Below, in pieces: positions 1-5,573 of a stretch of DNA of 6,513 nt. Under the pieces are notes generated by a model, which saw only the letters and a list, made by a program, of their open reading frames with translations, had not been told where the DNA came from and did no database searches. This DNA is from Clostridiales bacterium (GTDB lineage Bacteria > Bacillota > Clostridia > Lachnospirales > WQUN01). Where the stretch lies: NCBI GenBank assembly GCA_031269415.1, contig JAISZF010000218.1:1-6513 (forward strand), given 5' to 3'. Made by a program: the position numbers and the translations under genes. Each line of letters begins with the position of its first letter. Position 1 is the stretch's first letter.

Positions 1-1
1 C

Positions 2-577
2 TCTCTTCCGCGCGTGGGCGAGTGGGTCGCTGCGCTGGACCAGTTCTTAGAAATTCCCGCGGTCTGCGAGGCGCACGCGGCGGACGTTCTGCTGATCGGA
101 ATACTGCTCGCTGTGGGGGCTGTGCTGAAATTCTTCGTCGGATCGATCATCAACTTCGGAATGAAACCCAATTTCATCATCGCTATGTACTGCCTCATCA
201 TCATGCTCATCAAACCCCGTTTGCGTGAGGCCGCGATCATTGGTCTGCTGGCCGGCGCGGTCTGCCAGTTCTTCCCCGGTCAGCCATACATAAATTTCGT
301 GAGCGAGTTGTGCGGCGCGATCGCCATGTGCCTGCTTTGCAAGCTGCCCGCGCGAATCGCGAAGATATCCGGCCAGCCGATCATTTGCGCGTTCTTGAGC
401 ACACTGGTCAGCGGATTCTCTTTCATCGGCATTATGTACCTGATGTATTTTTCCGGCGCGGAGATTACCCCAACCCCGTTGGCGGCGTTTATGGCGATCA
501 TCTTCGGAACAGCCACGATTAACGCGATTATCGTTCAGGTCTTATATGTCCCGCTGAAACTGGCGCTGAAGAAATAG
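2..577 (+). CDS. ECF transporter S component, TrpP-like (5' partial)
   Basis: This is the membrane substrate-binding subunit of an ECF importer. The frame is open to the left edge, so the true start is probably outside; a GTG at 14 is possible but only 13 bases precede it and none look like a ribosome site. Numbering from that GTG, about six hydrophobic segments are visible: roughly 24-42, 53-66, 72-86, 96-110, 122-146 and 155-180. The block GMKPN (49-53) followed by a hydrophobic helix, then FFPGQPYINF (86-95), resembles the TrpP/tryptophan-transporter-like S-component family, recalled from family knowledge and not searched. The two ATPases and EcfT follow in the same operon, the usual layout for a dedicated S component. 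The ATPase start lies 2 nt after this stop, so translation is probably coupled. The substrate is unproven: tryptophan is suggested by resemblance only, and another small nutrient is equally possible. ECF-S assignment is firm, substrate weak. Confidence 0.85.
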   Translation, partial: SLPRVGEWVAALDQFLEIPAVCEAHAADVLLIGILLAVGAVLKFFVGSIINFGMKPNFIIAMYCLIIMLIKPRLREAAIIGLLAGAVCQFFPGQPYINFVSELCGAIAMCLLCKLPARIAKISGQPIICAFLSTLVSGFSFIGIMYLMYFSGAEITPTPLAAFMAIIFGTATINAIIVQVLYVPLKLALKK

Positions 578-579
578 CC

Positions 580-1440
580 ATGATAAATATAAACGGTCTA
601 ACGTTTCGGTACGTGGGTGCCAACGCGGACGCTCTCACCGATATAAATCTGCGGATACCCGACGGCGATTTCGTTGGGATAATCGGTCCCAGCGGCGCGG
701 GTAAGACCACCCTCACCCGCGCGATTAACGGTCTTGTTCCCCATCATTACAAGGGCGACTATTACGGCGAGGTTCTGGTGGACGGAAAAGATACGCTCAA
801 ACATACGCCGGATCAACTGGCTGTCTCTGTGGGGAGCGTCTTTCAGGATATAGAGAGTCAGCTCGTTTCGGAGATTGTGGAGGACGAAGTCTTGTTCGGG
901 CTGGAGAACTTCAGCGTCTCCAGCGGCGAGATTGAGTCTCAGATGGAGTGGGCGTTAAACGCGGCTGGGATCCCCGGGCTGCGTAACCGCGAGATACGCT
1001 CCCTCTCCGGCGGACAAAAACAAAAAGTGGCGATAGCGTCGATTATAGCCCTCCGACCAAAGATTATTGTTCTGGACGAACCGACAGGCGAACTGGATCC
1101 ACTGGCAAGCCGACGGATTTTTGAAACCTTACGCGAACTAAATACCCAATTCGGCGTCACGGTGGTTGTGGTGGAGCAAAAGATCATGCTGCTTTGTGAA
1201 TTCGCCCGCCGTTTGGCTGTATTGAGTTCGGTCGGACTGGCGATCGAAGGGAGCGTGACGGACGTCTTGCGGCACATTGACGTACTTGAGGCCACGGGGG
1301 TGAATATCCCACGCGTGGCGACTTTGGCGGGGCTGCTGCGCAAGAAATCTCTGTTCTTCGGCGAACCGCCTATCAATGTCCTCGGCGCGAAGGCGATGAT
1401 CGAGAACTGTTTACGAGGGGAAAACACATGCTTAGATTAG
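580..1440 (+). CDS. ecfA: ECF transporter ATPase (EcfA-type), first of pair
   Basis: Cytoplasmic ABC ATPase of 286 residues that should pair with the next gene to power the ECF importer. Visible motifs are Walker A GPSGAGKT at 36-43, Q-loop Q89 in VFQDIESQ, signature LSGGQKQ at 142-148, Walker B with catalytic glutamate IIVLDE at 162-167, and D-loop ELDP at 171-174. At the switch position, where most ABC ATPases carry histidine, this protein has glutamine (Q200 in VVVEQK); the codon is CAA. The length of about 280 residues, with a C-terminal extension after the nucleotide-binding core, fits EcfA proteins. The start ATG lies 2 nt after the S-component stop with only a weak GAAG (568-571) before it, so coupled translation is likely. 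The last 13 nt overlap the next ATPase. Family assignment is very sure; the effect of Q200 is inference. Confidence 0.95.
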   Translation: MININGLTFRYVGANADALTDINLRIPDGDFVGIIGPSGAGKTTLTRAINGLVPHHYKGDYYGEVLVDGKDTLKHTPDQLAVSVGSVFQDIESQLVSEIVEDEVLFGLENFSVSSGEIESQMEWALNAAGIPGLRNREIRSLSGGQKQKVAIASIIALRPKIIVLDEPTGELDPLASRRIFETLRELNTQFGVTVVVVEQKIMLLCEFARRLAVLSSVGLAIEGSVTDVLRHIDVLEATGVNIPRVATLAGLLRKKSLFFGEPPINVLGAKAMIENCLRGENTCLD

Positions 1441-2252
1441 ACGGCGTTCACTTCTCATACAACACCGAAGGCCAAGGAATCCAAGATGTATCGTTCGAAC
1501 TGAAGTCCGGCGAGTTCGCCGCGATCATCGGTGAAAACGGCGCGGGCAAATCGACGATTTGCAGGTTGTGCAATGGTCTGCTGAAACCGTCGTCCGGTAC
1601 GGTGACGGTCGCCGGTTTTGATACCTCGAACGCTAAGACGAGTCGGATTGCCCGAGACGTGGGCTTTTTATTCCAAAACCCCGATCGCCAGCTTTGCCAA
1701 TCCACCGTGCGCGAAGAGATAATGTTCGGGATGGGCTTCGCGGGCGTTTCCGAAGCGGAGGAGCGTTGTTCGGAAATGTTGGAACTGTTTGGGTTGGATG
1801 GGAAGAAAGAACCGTTTGGGTTAAGCCGGGGTGAACGGCAGTTGGTGGCGTTGGCCTCCGTACTCGCCCGCGAACCTGGATTGATGATCCTGGATGAACC
1901 AACGACAGGGTTGGATTATATGGAATGTACGCGTATCATGGATCACATTACGCGCTTGAATGAGAACGGAACGACCGTTTTGATGGTGAGCCATGACATG
2001 GAGGTCGTGCTGGATTACGCTCATCGCGGCTTGGTTCTTAGCGGCGGGAGGCTCATCGGGGATGGGAGCGTTCATGATATAATGCGGGACGCGGCTTTGT
2101 TATCGAAAGCGTCGCTGCTGCCAGCGCAGATCCCCGCGCTGGCGGTCGCGATAGGCGGCCGGTTCATCGATATAGACCGGGCGGATGATATGGCGAGCAT
2201 TGTTGAAGCCGAAGCAAACGCGCTCGCGGGTGATAGCAGGGGGGAATTTTGA
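1428..2252 (+). CDS. ecfA: ECF transporter ATPase (EcfA-type), second of pair
   Basis: Second cytoplasmic ABC ATPase, 274 residues, expected to form a heterodimer with the product of the preceding gene. Motifs seen are Walker A GENGAGKS at 35-42, Q-loop Q83 in FLFQNPDRQ (the FQNPD form common in ECF ATPases), Walker B LMILDE at 152-157, D-loop GLDY at 161-164 and switch histidine H189 in VSHD. The signature is altered: LSRGERQ at 132-138 instead of LSGGQ, with arginine at the third and glutamate at the fifth position. GAGGGG at 1415-1420 lies 7 nt before the ATG, which fixes the start inside the end of the first ATPase gene. The C-terminal part after about residue 220 is alanine-rich and not recognised in detail. 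Its stop TGA shares its last base with the ATG of ecfT. Assignment is very sure. Confidence 0.95.
   Translation: MLRLDGVHFSYNTEGQGIQDVSFELKSGEFAAIIGENGAGKSTICRLCNGLLKPSSGTVTVAGFDTSNAKTSRIARDVGFLFQNPDRQLCQSTVREEIMFGMGFAGVSEAEERCSEMLELFGLDGKKEPFGLSRGERQLVALASVLAREPGLMILDEPTTGLDYMECTRIMDHITRLNENGTTVLMVSHDMEVVLDYAHRGLVLSGGRLIGDGSVHDIMRDAALLSKASLLPAQIPALAVAIGGRFIDIDRADDMASIVEAEANALAGDSRGEF
2238..2244 (+). promoter_or_regulatory. ribosome binding site of ecfT
   Basis: AGGGGGG lies 7 nt before the ATG at 2252 and inside the end of the second ATPase gene. It favours that ATG over the in-frame TTG one codon earlier. Confidence 0.7.
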
Positions 2253-3013
2253 TGGGAGGACTGCTGGACTATCTGCCGGGGGAATCCATTATTCATAGAC
2301 TCAACCCGCTTGTAAAATTGATACTGTCGTTCGGGTTGTGCGTCTCTTGCTTTCTTTCGGATAGCATCATTTTCGTACTGTCTGTTATAGTGATAAACAT
2401 TCTGCTCTCCATGATGGCGCGCGTTTTCGCGAGAACATTGCTCGTCTTTCTCTCGTTGATAAAATTCTCGACGCTGTTGTTCATCATCCAGATCCTCTGC
2501 GTTCGGCAGGGTGAGATATTGTTGAACCTGCCTCTTGGGCTTTACATTACCGATAAGGGCTTAATGTTCTCATTGTTATTCATATCGCGGCTCATTGCCG
2601 CCGCTATGCCGCTGTCGCTGACGCTGTCCGTCACTCGCGTCGTGGACATCGCGAACGTGCTGGTCTCCAAACTGCGATTGCCTTATAAGTACGCCTTCGC
2701 GCTGACCGCCGCGATCCGGTTCATACCGCTGTTTTCTTCTGAAATGGCTGGGATTATGGAAGCGCAGACCGCTCGCGGAGTGGACTTTGAGACGAAGAAT
2801 TTCCTGAAAAAAATCCGGCTCCTGCTGCCGCTGTGCGCGCCGCTGCTGATTTCGTCCGTTCGCAAGGTCGAAGGCAGCGCGATCTCCGCCGAGTTGCGCG
2901 GATTCAATCTGCGCGGCGGTTCCAGCGGTTACAAGCAATATCCTTTCAAAGCGGTCGACTATTCCGCGCTGTGTCTGTGCGCCGCGCTGGTCGTCGTAAG
3001 CGTGATGTTGTGA
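2252..3013 (+). CDS. ecfT: ECF transporter transmembrane coupling protein EcfT
   Basis: Membrane T component, 253 residues, which links the S component to the ATPase pair. The N-terminal block with RLNPLVKL (16-23) before the first hydrophobic helix is typical of the family. Further hydrophobic stretches lie at about 24-55, 62-84, 103-127, 145-161 and 235-253. The cytoplasmic coupling helices carry the two hallmark motifs: AQTARG (171-176) and a variant second copy AELRGF (213-218), where Ala-Arg-Gly has become Leu-Arg-Gly. RFIPLFSSEM (156-165) matches the usual region before the first motif. I chose ATG 2252 over a TTG at 2249 because AGGGGGG (2238-2244) sits at ideal spacing and the ATG overlaps the ATPase stop by one base. 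No terminator follows; the proA promoter begins three bases after the stop, so read-through into proA is possible. Confidence 0.93.
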   Translation: MGGLLDYLPGESIIHRLNPLVKLILSFGLCVSCFLSDSIIFVLSVIVINILLSMMARVFARTLLVFLSLIKFSTLLFIIQILCVRQGEILLNLPLGLYITDKGLMFSLLFISRLIAAAMPLSLTLSVTRVVDIANVLVSKLRLPYKYAFALTAAIRFIPLFSSEMAGIMEAQTARGVDFETKNFLKKIRLLLPLCAPLLISSVRKVEGSAISAELRGFNLRGGSSGYKQYPFKAVDYSALCLCAALVVVSVML

Positions 3014-3015
3014 TG

Positions 3016-3044
3016 TTGCGGTTCCGACTCCTTTACTGTATAAT
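3016..3044 (+). promoter_or_regulatory. sigma-A-type promoter of proA
   Basis: TTGCGG at 3016-3021 (four of six consensus bases) and a perfect TATAAT at 3039-3044 are separated by 17 nt. Transcription would begin near 3051, giving a leader of about 40 nt before the proA ATG. The -35 box begins three bases after the ecfT stop codon, so proA has its own control even though no terminator separates it from the transporter operon. No attenuator or riboswitch fold is visible in the short leader. Predicted from sequence only. Confidence 0.75.
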
Positions 3045-3077
3045 GAAAAAACATACGCGAGGGAAATAGATATAAAC

Positions 3078-3083
3078 GAGGGG
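3078..3083 (+). promoter_or_regulatory. ribosome binding site of proA
   Basis: GAGGGG lies 9 nt before the ATG at 3093. It directly abuts the upstream in-frame TTG at 3084, so it rules that TTG out as the start. Confidence 0.75.
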
Positions 3084-3092
3084 TTGGTCGAT

Positions 3093-4337
3093 ATGTCGGA
3101 AGCGTTGGAACGCATAGGTCAAGCGGCAAAAAACGCGGCGGCTTTGGCCGCGAAGCTGACCGCGGACGCAAAGAACAGAGTTCTGAATGAATGCGCGAAG
3201 GCTTTGGAAAGTAATTCCGGACACATTCTGGAGGAAAACAATCTTGACTTGGAGTCGGCTGAAGGCATTAAGGAATCCTTTCGGGATCGCTTGAGACTGA
3301 CGGCGGGGCGCGTTAAATCCATGGCTGACGGCCTGCGGCAGGTGGCCTCGCTGCCGGATCCCACAGGTGAGGCGGTCAGCATGAAGACCCTGCCGAACGG
3401 GCTGACCGTAATTCAGAAAAGGGTTCCTATGGGCGTTATAGCGATAATATACGAGGCCCGGCCAAACGTGACCGCGGACGCGTTCGGCCTGTGCTTTAAG
3501 GCCGGAAGCGGCGTCATTCTGCGCGGCGGTAAAGAGGCTATACGCTCTAACACGGCAATTGCGCAAGTCTTTCGCGGCGTCTTGGACGCTAATGGATTGG
3601 ATCCGGATATTGTACAGATAATAACGGATACGTCGCGCGAAACCGCGCAAGAGCTTATGCGGATGAATAAATATGTGGATTTGCTTATTCCGCGGGGCGG
3701 CGCGGGGCTGATACAGTCAGTGGTAAATAACAGCTCGATACCCGTTATTGAGACGGGAGTGGGCAACTGCCATATATTCGTGGATGAGAGCGCCGACTTT
3801 AATAAGGCTGTTCCCATTATAATCAACGCCAAAACACAGCGGCCCGGTGTCTGCAACGCGGCGGAAAAACTGCTGATACACGAGAATATCGCCGTAGAGT
3901 TCCTGCCGGTTATCGTTGCCGCGCTGCGGGAAAAAGGCGTGGAGCTGCGCGGTGATAAAAGGGCGGTCAGTCTGATTCCGGATATAATACCCGCGTCGGA
4001 AGAGGATTGGCGTACTGAATACGCCGATTTGATCATAGCCGTTAAGATCGTGTCTGATATGGATGAGGCTATGGCTCATATAAGAGAGTATTCGTCCAAC
4101 CATTCGGAAGCCGTGTTGACAGAGAATTACACGAACGCGCAGCGTTTCCTTAACGAGGTGGATTCCGCGGCCGTGTATGTCAACGCGTCCACCCGCTTTA
4201 CGGATGGCGGCGAATTCGGCTTCGGGGCGGAGATCGGGATCTCCACGCAAAAGCTTCACGCGCGCGGGCCGATGGGTCTCAAGGAATTAACCAGCACAAA
4301 GTATATTATTTATGGTAACGGACAGATTAGAAAATGA
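3093..4337 (+). CDS. proA: gamma-glutamyl phosphate reductase (glutamate-5-semialdehyde dehydrogenase)
   Basis: Cytoplasmic enzyme of the second proline-synthesis step: NADPH-dependent reduction of gamma-glutamyl phosphate to glutamate-5-semialdehyde. The product is 414 residues, the normal ProA length. Diagnostic stretches are YEARPNVTADAF (from 120), the catalytic-cysteine block RPGVCNAAE with Cys254, FGFGAEIGIS (375-384) and KLHARGPMGL (387-396). The N-terminus (LERIGQAAKNAA) is the typical helical start of the aldehyde-dehydrogenase-like fold. ATG 3093 was chosen by the ribosome site at 3078-3083. The gene has its own promoter and terminator, so it forms a single-gene unit. Its usual partner proB (glutamate 5-kinase) and proC are absent from the window and must lie elsewhere if the pathway is complete. 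The reading frame is intact and GC content is high (about 57% in a 60-base sample), like the transporter genes. Confidence 0.97.
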   Translation: MSEALERIGQAAKNAAALAAKLTADAKNRVLNECAKALESNSGHILEENNLDLESAEGIKESFRDRLRLTAGRVKSMADGLRQVASLPDPTGEAVSMKTLPNGLTVIQKRVPMGVIAIIYEARPNVTADAFGLCFKAGSGVILRGGKEAIRSNTAIAQVFRGVLDANGLDPDIVQIITDTSRETAQELMRMNKYVDLLIPRGGAGLIQSVVNNSSIPVIETGVGNCHIFVDESADFNKAVPIIINAKTQRPGVCNAAEKLLIHENIAVEFLPVIVAALREKGVELRGDKRAVSLIPDIIPASEEDWRTEYADLIIAVKIVSDMDEAMAHIREYSSNHSEAVLTENYTNAQRFLNEVDSAAVYVNASTRFTDGGEFGFGAEIGISTQKLHARGPMGLKELTSTKYIIYGNGQIRK

Positions 4338-4350
4338 TACAGGCATTTTT

Positions 4351-4377
4351 CGGACGGCGGACAGCCGTCTGTTTTTT
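4351..4377 (+). terminator. intrinsic terminator of proA
   Basis: A stem of GACGGC (4353-4358) pairs with GCCGTC (4364-4369) around a GGACA loop. It extends by two more pairs at the base, one of them G-T, and is followed by six T (4372-4377). It lies 13 nt after the proA stop. Confidence 0.9.
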
Positions 4378-4453
4378 GTGAGTTTTATACATTTATGCCA
4401 GAAAACAACTAGATTTGAGCCGATAAATTATCAGAAATCAGAGATAATAACTA

Positions 4454-4483
4454 GGTATCCGTATTGAAAGTTTTACGGATTCC
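4454..4483 (+). repeat. imperfect inverted repeat upstream of the DUF378 gene
   Basis: GGTATCCGT (4454-4462) and ACGGATTCC (4475-4483) are complementary at eight of nine positions. One more A-T pair closes a 10-nt loop. There is no T tract, so it is not a terminator. It ends 18 nt before the AGGAGG ribosome site and could be an operator or a leader hairpin. The surrounding gap 4378-4514 also holds a short palindrome, GATAA-A-TTATC (4422-4432). I could not assign a convincing -35/-10 pair there. Confidence 0.45.
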
Positions 4484-4501
4484 AGAGATCTATTATACAG
4501 T

Positions 4502-4507
4502 AGGAGG
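4502..4507 (+). promoter_or_regulatory. ribosome binding site of the DUF378 gene
   Basis: Perfect AGGAGG, 7 nt before ATG 4515. It decides that start against a longer in-frame reading from TTG 4464, which would place this site inside the coding region. Confidence 0.85.
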
Positions 4508-4514
4508 ACATAGC

Positions 4515-4778
4515 ATGAGATCAAAGCCATTAGATTGGACCGCTCTGACACTTGTTATAATCGGAGCGATCAATTGGGGGCTTATCGGCTTCTTTAAATT
4601 GGATCTGATTGCCACGCTGTTCGGCGGCATGGAGTCTTGGCTCAGCAGAATAATTTATGTTATCATAGGTTTGGCGGGCTTATACTGCCTCAGCCTGTTT
4701 GGCAAGTCGTCAAGTGACACTAGTCAGGATCGCTATCGTGATAATGATCGTTATCAGGAAGTTGTTAGAAACGAATGA
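4515..4778 (+). CDS. DUF378 family small membrane protein
   Basis: Small membrane protein of 87 residues with two hydrophobic helices (about 9-27 and 45-62). It carries the family hallmarks GAINWGLIG (17-25), a following DLIATLFG (30-37) and YVIIGLAGLY (48-57). These match the DUF378 family (YuzA-like in Bacillus), whose molecular function is unknown; the match is by recognition, not search. The C-terminal tail (64-87) is hydrophilic and holds a small internal echo, DRY at 72-74 and again at 78-80, longer than the bare two-helix core. The gene stands alone: it is preceded by the proA terminator and an inverted repeat, and followed by its own strong terminator. Base composition is AT-richer than in the transporter and proA genes. 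No role in proline or vitamin metabolism can be inferred from position. Confidence 0.85.
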   Translation: MRSKPLDWTALTLVIIGAINWGLIGFFKLDLIATLFGGMESWLSRIIYVIIGLAGLYCLSLFGKSSSDTSQDRYRDNDRYQEVVRNE

Positions 4779-4785
4779 ATCACAG

Positions 4786-4817
4786 AAACCCTCTTTGAAA
4801 TTCAAAGAGGGTTTTTT
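4786..4817 (+). terminator. intrinsic terminator of the DUF378 gene
   Basis: CCCTCTTTGA (4789-4798) pairs perfectly with TCAAAGAGGG (4802-4811) around a 3-nt loop. A-T pairs extend the base, and six T follow (4812-4817). It starts 7 nt after the stop codon. On the opposite strand only three T follow the hairpin, so it should act mainly on + transcripts. Confidence 0.93.
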
Positions 4818-4908
4818 GTTGAAATTACTCGATTTTTGCTGATGAATTTATGGAATTATGTGATTGTAAGGTATTGGAAATGTAACAGAATAGATTGCGT
4901 AAAACTCT

Positions 4909-4936
4909 TTGTAATCAGTATCATATGTGTTATAAT
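4909..4936 (+). promoter_or_regulatory. extended -10 promoter of the helical hypothetical gene
   Basis: TTGTAA (4909-4914) and TATAAT (4931-4936) are separated by 16 nt. An extended -10 TG sits at 4928-4929 with one base before the -10 box. Transcription would start near 4943, giving a leader of about 30 nt. The rest of the gap 4818-4908 shows nothing I can assign. Confidence 0.75.
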
Positions 4937-4960
4937 ATGTTGTGTGACCACTCTACAGGA

Positions 4961-4967
4961 AAGGGGG
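4961..4967 (+). promoter_or_regulatory. ribosome binding site of the helical hypothetical gene
   Basis: AAGGGGG lies 6 nt before ATG 4974, with an additional AGGA just upstream. Together with the promoter at 4909-4936 it excludes the longer in-frame reading from 4836. Confidence 0.75.
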
Positions 4968-4973
4968 AAAAAT

Positions 4974-5462
4974 ATGTACAATGACAAACTGACAGGTGAG
5001 TACTTGCTTCAGTTGGTGGAAGAATTAAATCAGTTTGTTCAGGACTTCAGTGACACATATTTCTGTCTTCAGAATGATTTGCTTCGTATGGAACGTCGTA
5101 AACAGGATTTCTTACATTTGTCGGAAAATGATATATCCGGACGTTTATCAGAAAAGTACCTGTACGATTTACATATGCATCTGCGCGAACGGCGATATAT
5201 AAAAAACCAGCTAGAATTGCTGGAAGCCGCGAAATTATTTATGGAGAGCGTAAATGCCGGCAAACTGAAAAATTGTGTCGGAGATATGCGCAGAGTGCGT
5301 GACCGCCAGGAAAATTGGGTATATAACCCTAAGGAGATGTCTAATGACGAAATAGACAACTATTTTATATTGGGCAGCGATGAAATCGAAGAGATTGACC
5401 AATATAATTCGCAAGATTACGCGGAAAAATCGCCTGAACAGATAGACAGCCAATCAGCCTGA
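4974..5462 (+). CDS. hypothetical protein, charged and mostly helical
   Basis: I do not recognise this 162-residue protein. It has no signal peptide or membrane segment from this start. Residues about 5-110 are rich in Leu, Glu, Arg and Gln and look largely alpha-helical; leucines and charged residues alternate around 37-95 in a way compatible with a coiled coil or helical bundle. Basic and acidic patches mix in that part (for example LRERRYIKNQLELLE). After about 115 the tail becomes acidic and polar, ending in repeated Glu/Asp/Ser/Gln, probably disordered. There are only two cysteines and no metal-binding or catalytic motif. The gene is a single unit with its own promoter, ribosome site and terminator. 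Its GC content is only about 35-40% in the segments I counted, well below proA. The intact frame and full set of signals argue that it is a real, expressed gene. Possible roles such as a regulator, adaptor or sporulation-related protein are guesses. Confidence 0.8.
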   Translation: MYNDKLTGEYLLQLVEELNQFVQDFSDTYFCLQNDLLRMERRKQDFLHLSENDISGRLSEKYLYDLHMHLRERRYIKNQLELLEAAKLFMESVNAGKLKNCVGDMRRVRDRQENWVYNPKEMSNDEIDNYFILGSDEIEEIDQYNSQDYAEKSPEQIDSQSA

Positions 5463-5475
5463 AACTTATTCCTTC

Positions 5476-5505
5476 ACCCCGAACCTGCTTTCGGGGTTTT
5501 TTTTT
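5476..5505 (+). terminator. intrinsic terminator of the hypothetical gene
   Basis: CCCCGAA (5477-5483) pairs with TTCGGGG (5490-5496) around a 6-nt CCTGCT loop. Nine T follow (5497-5505). It starts 13 nt after the stop codon. Confidence 0.93.
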
Positions 5506-5535
5506 GAGAAAGCTATATACTAAATATAGATGTTT

Positions 5536-5544
5536 TGTTATAAT
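5536..5544 (+). promoter_or_regulatory. extended -10 promoter of the pyridoxamine kinase gene
   Basis: TGTTATAAT combines a perfect TATAAT (5539-5544) with an extended -10 TG. At the 17-nt position the -35 is poor (TATACT, 5516-5521), so the promoter probably relies on the extended -10. The same nine bases occur at the promoter before the previous gene (4928-4936). Confidence 0.65.
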
Positions 5545-5561
5545 ACAAAATCATTTAGATT

Positions 5562-5567
5562 GGTGGG
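5562..5567 (+). promoter_or_regulatory. ribosome binding site supporting the TTG start
   Basis: GGTGGG lies 6 nt before TTG 5574. The next in-frame ATG (5595) has no purine-rich site in front of it, so TTG is preferred. Confidence 0.65.
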
Positions 5568-5573
5568 TGTCCA

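Noticed and set aside
939..1427. Long minus-strand open frame opposite the first ATPase (162 codons)
   Set aside because: It is a shadow of a strongly conserved gene with unmistakable motifs; the translation has no recognisable family and no ribosome site was seen.
3045..3092. Riboswitch or T-box in the proA leader
   Set aside because: The predicted leader is only about 40 nt and shows no stem capable of forming a known riboswitch or T-box.
3033..3650. Minus-strand open frame of 205 codons opposite proA
   Set aside because: It overlaps the conserved proA coding sequence and its promoter; its composition is typical of an antisense shadow.
4464..4514. Longer DUF378 reading from TTG 4464
   Set aside because: AGGAGG at 4502-4507 precedes ATG 4515 perfectly, and the extension covers the inverted repeat; DUF378 proteins start near the first helix.
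4867..4893. Possible sigma-H-like promoter (AGGTATT and GAAT)
   Set aside because: The spacing is shorter than the usual sigma-H spacing and the -35 departs from consensus; a better sigma-A promoter lies downstream.
4836..4973. In-frame upstream extension of the hypothetical gene, giving a hydrophobic, membrane-like N-terminus
   Set aside because: The stretch contains the -35, the extended -10 and the ribosome site for ATG 4974, and no ribosome site precedes the TTG at 4836 or the ATG at 4842. The hydrophobic run is the AT-rich promoter read as codons.
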